A stretch of DNA of 64,000 bases. It comes from Diphasiastrum complanatum. Lineage: Eukaryota; Streptophyta; Lycopodiopsida; Lycopodiales; Lycopodiaceae. A program made the position numbers and the translations under genes. This document shows, piece after piece, positions 36,454-46,698 of the stretch (positions are counted from its first letter, which is position 1; every line of letters begins with the position of its first letter). The notes beneath the pieces were generated by a model. The model did not search any database. It was not told the origin of the DNA and worked only from the letters and a program-made list of their open reading frames with translations. The stretch is from assembly GCA_029204225.1 (NCBI GenBank), contig CM055107.1:8363472-8427471 (forward strand). Reading direction: 5' to 3'.

Positions 36454-36830
36454 TTGGCACAAGATTTCTTTGCGGTCCAGTACGAGAAAAAGGCAAACGA
36501 GCTAAACAAATCCAATGGTGGAAATGAAACCAACGACGCGACACAAAAAATGTCGCGAAACTCGTTTTGCCCTCACGCTCCAAAGAATACCCACAAAGAT
36601 CACGCAAAAAAATTGTGTGAGATGCAGAAGAGACGGGCATACAGTAGATACCTGCTGGCTCAATTTCAAAATTGAGTGTATTTATTGCCACAGGAAGAGT
36701 CACACAGCTATGGATTGTCGCCAGAACCCGAGAAACAAATCAGTGCAAAATAGACAGGAGAACAACAATAGTTCATCCTATGTCAAGGAGCCCGAGAGCT
36801 CAAAGATGACGAAGAAAGAATGAACAGAAA
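36454..36830 (+). pseudogene. gag: copia gag C-terminal part (family B copy 2)
   Basis: Two zinc knuckles, CVRCRRDGHTVDTC and CIYCHRKSHTAMDC (G to S change), lie at 36.62-36.72 kb in the 36515-36823 frame. The upstream linker is Asn/Lys rich. The N-terminal capsid is missing. Confidence 0.85.
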
Positions 36831-36869
36831 TTGTTCGACCGCCTACATCTGTGAAGATGTGTGTGCAGC

Positions 36870-36990
36870 ATCAACATCTGACACACACGAAGTGATTCTA
36901 GATTCAGGAGCCACCTCACACTTCGTGACATAAAGACAAATCATGTCTGATTTCAGAAGTGTAGAGATGGATCTAAACATTAAGTGAATG
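36870..36990 (+). pseudogene. copia protease active-site fragment (family B copy 2)
   Basis: HEVILDSGATSHFVT followed by a stop, then MSDFRSVEMDLN. The DSGA active site is intact. Most of the domain after it is out of frame up to the integrase region at 37.2 kb. Confidence 0.8.
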
Positions 36991-37003
36991 ATATTGGTTC
37001 GCT

Positions 37004-38240
37004 ATGGCTCAACACCAACGACAGAGACAAACGACTCGAAGATGTTCTATTCGTGCCAACTCCGCAGCAAGACTTGTTGTCTGTAGCATGAATAGCAGAT
37101 GCATGGATGCATGTACGTTTTCTAACGAAACATGCAACGTGATTGATGCCATTACTAGTACCTTGATCGCTCAAGGCCAAAGGAAAGGGAACCTATATCA
37201 TCTAAAGTTATGCCTATCTGAAGATCAGGTGCATCAGACCCATGATGACTCGCCAGACACTCTGTGGCACAGAAGACTCTGCCACATGAACTCAATGGCA
37301 CTGTACCAGACAAGCCATCATGGGGCGATAACAGGGGTCAACATCTCGAATGCAACCGGTTAAACCGCCTGTGATGCATGTTTGAAAGACAAGATGTCAC
37401 ACACACCATTCATTAAAGACTCCTACAGAATGACAAAGATTCTAAAGCTAGTGCACTCTGACATCTGCGGGCCATTCAACGTGATCTCAGTAGGAGGTTC
37501 AAAATATTATATAACCTTCATTGATGATTATAGCAAATTTGCCAGAGTGTATTTTATTCAGAATAAATCTGAAGCACTCGATAAATTCACAGAATATGTG
37601 AATTGGGCAGAGAGACGTACAAGCAGCAAAGTGAAGCAGATCAGAATAGATCAAGATGGCGAATATATCTCGAATCGTTTCACTAACTTCTGCAATGATC
37701 GTGGCATTATTCACAGAAGAACTGTAGCCTACACACAACAGCACAATGGTGTTGCTGAACGAAAGAACAGGACCCTAATGGAAGCAGCTAGATGCATGAT
37801 GGCCTATTCGAAAGCTCCAAGGGCACTGTGGGCTGAAGCAGTAGCTACAGTCGCATACATCTAGAACAGAACAAGCAAGTTTGGTGTTCCTCACACGACA
37901 CCACATGAGCTATGGTGGGGTAGAAAATCCAATCTGTCTCACGTCAGAATATTTGGCTGTGCAACATATGCACATATTCCTGATAAGCTTCGAAAGAAGC
38001 TTGATGAGAAATCCGAACAGAGATTTCTAGTAGGTTATGATAATAATTCTTCATACTATAGAATCTACATGCCAGACACGAACATTGTAAAAACAGTGAG
38101 AGATGTCAGATTCGATGAGAGCAGGACAATGGCCAACGACGATCCTGTCAGCTACGAAGTTCTGGAGAGACAGTACTATCACCTGCCGCCAACGACAGAG
38201 GAGACGAAAACGAAGATTTTCGAGTCGTCTTTCATTCGAA
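37004..38240 (+). pseudogene. copia integrase (family B copy 2)
   Basis: The zinc-binding part has DTLWHRRLCHMNSMALYQ and CDACLKDKMSH. Catalytic contexts are LKLVHSDICGPFN (Asp), IRIDQDGEYISNRF (Asp; usual RTDRGGE changed to RIDQDGE) and QHNGVAERKNRTLME (Glu). C-terminal motifs are PHELWWGRKSNLSHVRIFG, RFLVGYDNN and RIYMPDTNIVKTV. A stop lies at 37361 (before CDAC) and another at 37862. All three acidic residues remain, so this copy is fuller than copy 1. Confidence 0.88.
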
Positions 38241-38561
38241 CGACGAATCTGACGAAGAAAGATTCGAAAGGCAACCTGCCGCCACAGTTCCTATAAACCA
38301 AGATGGTTCCGGACCGAGCAGAGCAGACAAAGGCAAAGACATAGTTGTACCAGGAAGATCTCCCAGAAGGTCGACAAGACCATGAAGAGCGCCAGCAAGA
38401 TATGTGCCAGGTAGCTCAGCTTCCACATCAGAAGAATTTTGCGGATTCAGTGGCGAAACACAGACATTCGAGGAGGCGATTGAAAGTCCAGAAAAGGACA
38501 AATGGATCCAAGCCATGAACGAAGAGATGGAGTTCATGAGGATGAACCAGGTATGGACGTT
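38241..38561 (+). pseudogene. copia integrase-RT linker and first RT residues (family B copy 2)
   Basis: EEFCGFSGETQTFEEAIESP, then KDKWIQAMNEEMEFMRMNQV, the start of RVT_2. It is interrupted at WTF by the LARD-like LTR at 38562. Copy 1 continues at the same point with EPLPHKRKTVKCKWV. Confidence 0.88.
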
Positions 38562-41345
38562 TGTGATGGCATGATTTTCTCATTCATCAAAATTCTCAAT
38601 TTTTTAATGCTAAATCATAAGCCTCTGGCTGTAGTGCATAAGATACATCATGCATAAAATTCTCAATTTTTTAATGCTAAATCATAAGCCTCTGGCTGTA
38701 GTGCATAAGTGATATATCTACGTATATTTTTAAAGGCTTTCTCGTGAAACTTAATTCTATGGTATTGTTCTCAAAAGCTTGTAGTCGTACTCATCAAAGA
38801 TAGTAAGTAATGGGCACTAATTGGATTTCTACAAAGCACTTATAGTGTCTAAGTCATCTATCAGAATACATTACTGTATTATCGTTTAAGATTGCATTTC
38901 TTTGTTAAAGCCACATCTAAATCAAGGCCTAGCATTTGGTTCCTCAAGCACTTTACCAATGCAAGATGCTGCTGAATTCACACGTGTGGGATGCCCTACA
39001 CATGTATTTTTGATCTCTTAAGCACAATAACACCATAAAGATCAGACTAACATTGGTTGTCAATACGAAAGCTGATCATACAAGCAATATTATTGTGTTA
39101 CAAGCAAGATCTGTCAACAAAACATAAAACAAAGCATCATAAATGCCTCTACTCGACTAGAGAGAGAAAATAGCAAGTACAAAACTCGTGGAGAGAGAGA
39201 GGGCACAAAGAGCTTGTTTCCAAATTTGCATTACACACAAATTTCATCATTTTCTCAATGAGAGTACATCACATATATATAGATCCATGGACTCTTCTCC
39301 TACTTTGAGTTGAATTGGAGTTGTGGATCCACCTCTCAAGCTATCTAGACTTATCCAAGCCACCTCACTATGTCTAATTGTGCCACATAGTCTTTTCATG
39401 CATTAAATGTGACATGTAAAGTACAAATGACAATTCCTATGGTAGCTCGAGTTTTTACTTCTACTTACCTTGAATATTTTATTCTAAGATGGGTCTTTAC
39501 TAAGCCAAAAGAACTCAATTCATCTTTGGCATTTTTAGGACCCATACTCACAACATTAGATAGATTTTTTAATATTTTGACAGATGCTTGGTCTTAGAGG
39601 CATTACCATTATATCGAAGGTTCTCCTTTATCAAATCAAGACAATACTCTCTCTTCGAAGGCAAATGTAGGTCATAAGGCTCTCATTTTCTCTCTTATCG
39701 GAAGGAGGCCAGGCCGCGACTGTTGCCACGGCACGGCCAGCGAGTAGTTTTTTGGCCCTCCAACACATACTTCTGAGACAGATAGGGCAGAATCTAGGGC
39801 TGATGGAGATCAGTGTGAAGCTAGCAGCGCCTCCACATAGGTCTCAACAACAGTTAGGGCATATTCAGATTTGGCAGCCCAACGGTTTTTTAGCGCGCAC
39901 CAAAGATCAGATCTGCGGCAGCCTCCAGCGCACCATAACTTTTCTTTCTTCGTTACTCAGTCATTTCCAACAGTGCATTTTGCTCATCATCTAACCAAAG
40001 TTTTACAACCAGCCAGCGTCTACTATGTCAAACTCCTGAATGGCTATCCATGGTCATTTTTCACCAGTGAACTCAGGAAGGGGAGCATTTGATCAGACAC
40101 CAAAACCGAGACAGATAGGGCTGATTCAGACCAGTTTTCAGCGGCAATCTCCTAGAGCAAATTTTCAACGCATTTCATGCAGCCAGTCGCTAAAGCACAT
40201 TCATAAGGTGGTTTCTGACAATTTGCAGATGGCCAGCGATCCTCAGTCATCCTTCATACGATTGTTTTTCCTTCTGCAAGGCAACAAATCTGCATTCCAA
40301 CTTTCGGATCTCTGTTGGCAGCATGCTATTGGCTTCTGAGAGCCTTCTTCCAGATGTCAAAGTTTCACTGGCTTGTTCATTGACAGCAGTTACTAGGCCT
40401 TTTGGCTTCTATACGAGTTTTCTCTCTGGGTATATGTGCCAAGCCTCTGCATCTTCATATTATTCATTCCTTTGTTTTGTAGAAAGTAGGAGCAGGGATG
40501 TTTAGTCCCTGCGGTTTAATAAACTCTATATTTTGATGTAAACCTGTCTTTCTATAATAGAAGTACAGAAGAGCAATTTATGTGTCTTGGTTGAACCAAT
40601 GCAGTGGATCCTTTGTCATTTGATTTGGTCTCCCTCTCTTTTTAGAGAGTCTAATCTGTTCTTCAGGAATTAGAGGCAGAGTGTGACAGACTCTGTTGTA
40701 CCTCTGATTTCCTTGTGAATGAAGCACACCATCTTGCTGCTCTATGAATTCTCCTATTATTTTCATGGTGATTTTGTCTGATAATGGATTCTGCACTATG
40801 TGCGGATTTGTAATTAACATTAATCAGTGGTAATTGAACTATGCAGTGGTTCAGAGTCTCCTTCCTCAGAACTCAAGAGTAACAAGTTTATCTTGGCTGT
40901 TGAGGGACAAGATAGTACATTGTAAGTATTGTCAGAGCAATCAATTGGCCTTATGAAATATGATAAATTGACTAAGCTGAGAGCTGATCCACAGTGCCTA
41001 GGCCATGCTTGATCTTATCACTGAATTAGTGGTTAATAACTCCGAGTTCTTTTACTCTCACTCAGAATCTGAAACCTATGGTTGAGAATTCTATATTATT
41101 CTCTAGTGTTTGTTCTATCCTATACAAAACCTATGGCGGTACTGGCTGTCTACTGTGAATATCTTTCGATAACCAGTTTGTTTTCACCTTCATTATGCCA
41201 TTTCACTGAATATCACTGCTAAATCCTAAACTCCTCCAGTAATGACAGCATATCCCTACTTTGTGCTCTCTTCATGGGGAACGACACTCATTATACTACA
41301 ATTTACTACATTTCATTGTAAGCATGTCACGACATAAAAGCTTAT
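38562..41345 (+). repeat. 5' LTR of LARD-like element (contains nested solo LTR)
   Basis: The start is exact. The end is inferred from the PBS and is uncertain by some 20 bp. Near 38590-38710 a roughly 66-bp unit (ATTCTCAATTTTTTAATGC...) is tandemly duplicated, which the 3' LTR lacks. The nested insertion occupies 38970-39587. AATAAA-like signals lie at 40514. Aside from these it matches 42625-43740 closely. Confidence 0.82.
38970..39582. mobile_element. Solo LTR (613 bp) with 5-bp target-site duplication
   Basis: It starts TGCTGAATTCACACGTG and ends ATTTTGACA (TG...CA). It is flanked by GATGC on both sides (38965-38969 and 39583-39587). The other LTR of the host element has the uninterrupted site AAGATGCTTGG at 42980-42990. 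The CACACGTGTGGGAT-like start resembles the copia C LTR start, which suggests a copia origin. Recombination between its two LTRs would have removed the internal part. Confidence 0.94.
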
Positions 41346-41346
41346 T

Positions 41347-41365
41347 TGGGCGCCGTTGCCGGGGA
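41347..41365 (+). promoter_or_regulatory. Primer-binding site of LARD-like element
   Basis: TGGGCGCCGTTGCCGGGGA is the TGGCGCCGTTGCCGGGG class with one extra G near the start. This ties the element to gypsy priming. Confidence 0.82.
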
Positions 41366-41412
41366 GCACAGCCAATAAGAAAAAATGTTCTGTCCATTAT
41401 CCGATTTTTTGA

Positions 41413-41967
41413 ATGATGATTGTTTTCCTCCTGATGAAGCAGTCCATAGTTCAGATGTTGCATAGTCGGTTCCTAAAAGCTCTATACCTGACTCTGAGGT
41501 GGGGGAAGTATTTTCTGACTATTTTTGCTTCCCTGCTCTCAACCTATTTTGCAAACTCTTTACTTGAGGAGACAGTTGAATGTGATTTTAGCCTGTGTGC
41601 CATAGCTATACATATCATCTTTGTATTTGAAGGATTATGTCCTCTCGTAGAAGATGAATCTTGGACTCTCGAAGAAATATCTAGTGTGACAGAAGCTAAA
41701 CCTCAAGAATCTATATTTACTTCTGAGAAAAAGAAGCAGTCCTATTTAGATGCTAAGCAAGTTTTTGATTTGCTATTTCAAGAGGCCTTGACTATTTATG
41801 AAGGCTGCTTATTTCACTTATGGAGGGCCTATCCTCTCTGTCAATCTGATTTGAAGGCAATAAATGCAAGTGCAGGCTGTTTTTTGTCTATCTATTCAGA
41901 AGATTCAAAAAAGATGGAGGCAGACCTGATTTATCTACTATTCTATCAATATTTTCAGCCGCCATAA
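41413..41967 (+). CDS. Unrecognised 184-codon ORF inside LARD-like element
   Basis: The longest open frame of the internal region begins about 50 bp after the PBS, where gag would begin. Residues 1-80 are hydrophobic (for example LTIFASLLSTYFANSLLEE and CAIAIHIIFVFEGLCPLVED). The second half is polar and helical-looking (EKKKQSYLDAKQVFDLLFQE), ending YQYFQPP. There is no zinc knuckle, MHR-like motif or other domain I know. It may be a relic of gag, an unrelated captured frame, or chance. Only conservation in other copies could tell. Confidence 0.35.
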   Translation: MMIVFLLMKQSIVQMLHSRFLKALYLTLRWGKYFLTIFASLLSTYFANSLLEETVECDFSLCAIAIHIIFVFEGLCPLVEDESWTLEEISSVTEAKPQESIFTSEKKKQSYLDAKQVFDLLFQEALTIYEGCLFHLWRAYPLCQSDLKAINASAGCFLSIYSEDSKKMEADLIYLLFYQYFQPP

Positions 41968-42611
41968 AGAACAGAACTTGTTTTTCTTTTGTTGTTTTAC
42001 ATTTTTTGTAGAATTTATAAATTTATTTACAGTTTGTCAAAGGTATTCAGTTCTTGTTATGTGCAGACTGAAGGTCCTCTGTCATGTTAATAAAATTATG
42101 GTTTTACGTAAGCAATCATTGATCCATGCTTTTCCAGAATTCAGTTCTGGTTTTGTTTTTATTGTCTTGCTTTGGTTTGGAATGTTTATCTACAAGATCT
42201 TCATATTCAATAAAAGCCTGTGATGAGCCTGTGGTGTTGTGCAAGTGGTGGACGAATGCTGATTTTTAATGAAGATGCCAGTTGCAGATTTATTTACTAA
42301 ATGATGTTGTTTTGCACTTGATTTTCTATGCTAGATTTTTGGAAGAGCTGGTCTTCTTATCAAAATACATTGTCATATACAGATCAAGTTCCAGTTGGCT
42401 GTCAATGTTCTGTAATGCTGCAGGACTAAATTTTTAAAGTTAAATTTTTCTTGTCCAGAGACCGTGTTGGACTAGATTGTAGGCCACAACTGTTCAAAAT
42501 TGTACAAAAATGCTTTGGCTTGTTTAAGGCTGCAGACTGTGCAAGACAGAATTAATTCAAGCTTCAACACTTTTCGTGACTCTCTGATGCTTGCGAGGTT
42601 GCTGCGCAATT
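41968..42611 (+). other. LARD-like internal non-coding region
   Basis: T-rich sequence without motifs. The 81-codon hydrophobic frame at 41978-42223 looks like translated T-rich DNA. Confidence 0.6.
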
Positions 42612-42622
42612 GAGGAGGGAGA
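42612..42622 (+). promoter_or_regulatory. Polypurine tract of LARD-like element
   Basis: GAGGAGGGAGA ends two bases (CA) before the 3' LTR start at 42625, as expected for plus-strand priming. Confidence 0.8.
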
Positions 42623-42624
42623 CA

Positions 42625-43740
42625 TGTGATGGCATGGTTTTCTCATTTATCAAAATTCTCAATTTTTTAGTGCTAAATTATAAGCCTATGGCTGTAGTGC
42701 ATAGGATACATTTAAACTATATTAAGTGATACATCTACGTATATTTTTAAAGGCTTTCTCGTGAAACTTAATTCTATGGTATTGTTCTCAAAAGCCTGCA
42801 GTCGTACTCATTAAAGATAGTAAGTAATGGGCACTAAATGGATTTCTACAAAGCACTTATAGTGTCTAAGGCATCTATCAGAATACATTACTGTATTATC
42901 GTTTTAGATTGCATTTCTTTGTTAAAGCCACATCTGAATCAAGGCCTAGCATTTGGTTCCTCAAGCACTTTACCAATGCAAGATGCTTGGTCTTAGAGGC
43001 ATTACCATTATATCGAAGGTTCTCCTTTATCAAATCAAGACAATACTCTCTCTCCGAAGGCAAAAACAGGTCATAAGGCTCTCATTTTCTCTCTTATCGG
43101 AAGGAGGCCAGGGCACGACAGTTGTGAATGTTTCAGCCACTGCCAACGAGTAGTTTTTTGGCCCTCCAACACATACTTCTGAGACAGATAGGGCAGAATC
43201 TAGGGCTGATGCAGATCAGTGTGAAACTAGCAGCGCATTCCCTCCACATAGGTCTCAACAACAGTTAGGGCGTATTCAGATTTGATAGCCCAACGTTTTT
43301 CAGCGCACACCAAAGATCAAATCTGCGGCAGCGTCCAGCGCACCATAACTTTTCTTTTTTCTTTACTCAGTCATTTCCAACAGTTCATTTTGCTCATCAT
43401 CTAACCAAAGTTTTACAACCAGCCAGCGTCTACTATGTCAAACTCCTGAACGGCTATCCATGGTCATGTTTCACCAGTGAACTCAGGAAGGGGAGCATTT
43501 GATCAGACACCAAAACTGAGACAGATAGGGCTGATTCAGACCAGTTTTCAGCGGCAATCTCCTAGGGCAAATTTTCAACGCATTTCATGTAGCCAGTCGC
43601 TAAAGCACATTCATAAGGTGGTTTCTGACAATTTGCAGATGGCCAACGATCCTCAGTCATCCTTCATACGATTGTTTTTCCTTCTACAAGGCAACGAATC
43701 TGAATTCCAACTGTCGGATCTCTATTGGTAGCATGCTATT
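42625..43740 (+). repeat. 3' LTR of LARD-like element, truncated
   Basis: It matches 38562-40335 (without the nested insertion) and stops in GCATGCTATT, joining minus-strand gypsy gag at 43741. It preserves the empty site of the solo LTR. The remaining roughly 1 kb of LTR and its target-site copy are lost. Confidence 0.9.
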
Positions 43741-44730
43741 CTGGGTGCAAGTGTAAGGGCTTGGCGTTGGGTTTGTGCCTGAGTCAAGACCCAAGCAGGA
43801 TGTGTTTCGATTGGTAAGGTTTTTACTTGCACTGAACAGACAGGAGTGGCTGGCTTAGATCGGGATGGGCAGTCCTTCACGTGATGTTCAATACCACAGT
43901 TTTCACAAGTTGGAGGAAAGCGGAGTTTATCTGGGCAGTGAATACTAGGATGTTTACCTGAACAGATAAAGCATTCTCGTATTGTGGGTAGTTGATGTGC
44001 GGCAAAGACAGCTTGGTTTGGATTGTAAGCTTGAGCATTGGGATCCACTGGTTGAGCATTAGAATCATAGGTATAATAAACAACCGTTTCAGTAGAGTAC
44101 TGCGGTTGAGTATTGTCTTCCACATAGTAGGTGGCCGGATCGATGATATTTGGATCAAGATAATGGACAACGTTTTGTGGGGCAGGTTGGTTAACAACAA
44201 ACTGTTGACGTGAGGATGGGTATTGATTTGGTGCAAGTGGTCGTGGTTGGTAAACCCCTGGTCATGGCACAGGTTGTTGTGGCGAGTAAGGGTGGTAAGC
44301 TCGATAGATGGTGGGTCTAGTGGCTGCTGAGAAATGATTTTGCAATTGAGGGCATTCATTAGCAGTGTGATGCTGTGAGCAGATTGGACACTAGACATTT
44401 TCCCTTGCTGGAAAAGATTTCTCAGCAATCTGTTTCATGGTAGTTTGGAAATCGGCAGTGAGTTTATCCATATGAGATTGTTGAGCTTTTTGCCAGGATT
44501 TCATTTGATGTAGAAGTTCAGAAGACTGAGCAATATTATCAGAGTTCGGATGATTAGGACGGTCTGGATTCTTAGATTTCTTTTCACGATGGTCAAAGTC
44601 ATCGTCGGAACCTTCATCTTCTTCACGAATAGCATCGGTCATCACATCTTTAAGTTGATAATAAAGGTCAATTGGTTTGAGTTCACGGCGGATGTTTTTT
44701 GGCAATCCAACTAAGAATAGTTTTATGGCT
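43741..44730 (-). pseudogene. gag: gypsy gag fragment (gypsy I family), minus strand
   Basis: On the minus strand: KLFLVGLPKNIRRELKPIDL, then DAIREEDEGSDDDFDHREKK (as in gypsy H), a linker with FQTTMKQIAEKSFPARENV, a knuckle-containing part CFICSGKHPSIHC and CENCGIEHHVKDC, then VKTLPIETHPAWVL (as in gypsy I). It bridges the gag parts seen separately in H and I, so the three are one lineage. Both ends are cut: 43740/43741 to the LARD-like LTR and about 44730 to copia E integrase. Confidence 0.88.
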
Positions 44731-45430
44731 TGAGACTTTGCTTCTTACCAAATAGAGCCTCATAAGGTGTGATGTCTCCAATGGACTTGCATGGCATTCT
44801 ATTAGATGGAAAATTAGCACAAACAATAGCTTCTCCCCAAAATGACTTAGGTAGAGAAGAATCTAGCCTCAAGGCTTTGCACACTCACAAAGTGAACTAT
44901 TTTTTCTCTCAGCTATGCCATTTTGTTGAAGAGTATATGGACATGTTAGCTCTCTTTTAATGCCATTGGACTTACAAAACTCTATCATACTGGTGGAGAT
45001 GTACTCTCCTCCATGATCACTCCTCAATACCTTAATCTTAGTATCAAGTTGATTATCAACAAGAGTTTTGAGCTTAATAAAGAAATCAAACACCTTACTT
45101 TTGGAAGCCAAAAGGTCAATCCAAGTATATCTAGAGTAGTCATTTATAAAAGATACATACATCATTGCACGTCCATTAGATGCTTGAGAAAAAGAGTGCA
45201 CATCATAATGAATAACTTCAAGGGGAAGCTCTAGTAGAAGAGTTAGAAAAGGATAGCTTGTGAGCATTTGAGAGGCTCACAATTCTCATAAAACCTTCCA
45301 CACTTTGTCATTGACTTTGGAAGCCCAAGTGCAAGTTCCTTAGAGCATAGCCTATCTCCATTGATTTGAAGTCGGGATGGCCCAACCTCTTATGCCAAAG
45401 CTCCTCTTGGGTAAGCTCCTCCTTAGCCAT
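44731..45430 (-). pseudogene. copia E integrase
   Basis: Frame 44869-45267 contains EVIHYDVHSFSQASNGRAMM (first Asp), YVSFINDYSRYTWIDLL, VLRSDHGGEYISTSMIEF (second Asp) and YTLQQNGIAERKNSSLCE (Glu). After a frameshift it continues with WGEAIVCANF and ALFGKKQSLK. The zinc-binding part (EELWHKRLGHPDFKSME) lies at 45.35-45.43 kb in another frame. Confidence 0.86.
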
Positions 45431-45452
45431 GTTCACACTTCCAAAAAACACA

Positions 45453-45944
45453 TTAGCATCCAACTTGAGCAACCTTCCTTGTTTTTAGTTGTCCAACGCT
45501 AAGCAAGCTCTTAGTAGGAAATTGGAACATAGAGTACATTTTCAAGATCCAATCTTTTAGAGGATCCAAGACATAAAGGAACAATGTTCCCACTCCATCT
45601 ATTCTACATTCTTGATCACTTGTTGTTAGAATATACTTTTTAGAACCAACAAAAGATAGAAGGGATGAGAAAAAGTCCTTTTGGAAAGTCATGTGGGAGC
45701 TAGCCCCACTATCTACCCACCATGTGTCATTGGAGATGCTCTTGCTTGTTGGTGTAGATGCCATCAAGGATGAATTACCTTCATCCTCCTCCTCTTCAAG
45801 TGTGATATTTCCTTGCTTGCTCTCCTTTTGTGCATTCTTTTTTTTGTAGCAATCGGATGCAAAGTGCCCCTTTTTTTCACAAAAGAAGCACTTCAACTTA
45901 ATTGTCTTTTTTGCCTCCTCCTTTGGAACTTGTTGCTTGATCAC
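45453..45944 (-). pseudogene. copia E zinc knuckle and protease
   Basis: Intact knuckle CFFCEKKGHFASDC, then a Glu-rich linker (NITLEEEEDEGNSS) and the protease active site TWWVDSGASSHMTFQKDFF. The frame overlaps the gag frame by 47 bp, showing a frameshift between them. It ends at a shift after LLSVGQL. Confidence 0.9.
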
Positions 45945-46655
45945 ACATCTTGACCTCCTTCCCTTGGGTCTTCTTGGTTGATATAGCTTTCATTTTGCCT
46001 TTGCTCGAGAAGTTTGCCTTCTCATCTCCATCATGTAGCTTCAAGGAACCAATCCGATTCCTCAGATGTTGGATCCTACTCTCCTCGACTACAAGCACAC
46101 TATGGAGCTTGTCAATTGAGGGTAAGGATTCTTGAATGGAAAAACTTTGTACTAGATTGGAGAACTCATCTCCAAGACCATTTAGGATGATTTGTACAAG
46201 TTCATCATCATGGATTTTTTCACTTATAGTAGAAAGCTCCTTATTGAGTGATTTGATTCTCAAGACATAATATTGAGCACTCTCTTCACTACCTCTAATG
46301 CCTTGTAAAACTTTATTTCTCAACATTAACACTCTAGAAGTATTTTTAGATTCATAGATCCCTTTCAAGGAGTCCCAAGCCTCCTTGGCCTAGGCACATG
46401 AAGCTACTTCTTTTAGAAGTTCATTGCTAGCATTCATTTCGATTTAATGCAATACTAGCCTTGCCTTCTTTTTTTATCTCACTTGTTTTTGTCCACCTTG
46501 AGGCTCTTCCTCCTCACCAATGACAAGTTCAAAGAGATCTTGGAGCACTAAAAGTGACTCCATTCTAGCTTTTTAAATTTAATAGCTACTAGAATTGAGC
46601 CTCTCACTAGCTTCAAGAAGGTATGCACCGAATGGATCCCATCTTACTAGATTCA
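45898..46655 (-). pseudogene. gag: copia E gag
   Basis: Frame 46368-45898 reads MKGIYESKNTSRVLMLRNKV, QYYVLRIKSLNKELSTI and DDELVQIILNGLGDEFSNLV, typical UBN2 copia gag. Upstream, 46655-46370 encodes the N-terminus in the same style with stops (SSSY, KARMESLLVLQDL). Confidence 0.88.
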
Positions 46656-46698
46656 AGTACACTAAAAATACTTTTTGGCTCTCCCTACTCTCTTTCTC

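Larger units (their letters stand above)
36454..38561 (+). mobile_element. Ty1/copia element, family B copy 2 (gag to start of RT)
   Basis: It matches copy 1 (4.5-5.92 kb) from the gag linker to the first residues of RT and adds the integrase N-terminal domain that copy 1 lost. At 38561 it is cut after GTATGGACGTT by the LTR of the LARD-like element; copy 1 runs through the same site uninterrupted (ATATGGACGTTGGAGCC at 5905). Confidence 0.92.
38562..43740 (+). mobile_element. LARD-like non-autonomous LTR element
   Basis: Two direct repeats start identically at 38562 and 42625 (TGTGATGGCATG(A/G)TTTTCTC). A TGGCGCCGTTGCC-type PBS lies at 41347 and a purine tract GAGGAGGGAGA at 42612, right before the second repeat. 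Together these define a 5' LTR of about 2.1 kb (without the nested insertion), an internal part of only about 1.26 kb, and a 3' LTR truncated at 43740. No gag or pol motif is present. Long LTRs around a short non-coding core fit a LARD mobilised by gypsy proteins supplied by other elements. The expected target-site duplication is ACGTT (38557-38561). Confidence 0.88.
44731..46698 (-). mobile_element. Ty1/copia element E (gag to integrase core, no LTR)
   Basis: A minus-strand copia polyprotein from the gag start (about 46655) through protease to the integrase C-terminal half (…ALFGKKQSLK at about 44735). The 5' side is cut about 40 bp upstream of gag at 46698/46699, so LTR and PBS are absent. 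Confidence 0.9.

Noticed and set aside
40040-40339. Open frame repeated at 43477-43731 (LIQTSFQRQSPRANFQRISC)
   Set aside because: It lies in the LARD-like LTR, is present twice for that reason, is short, and has no known domain.
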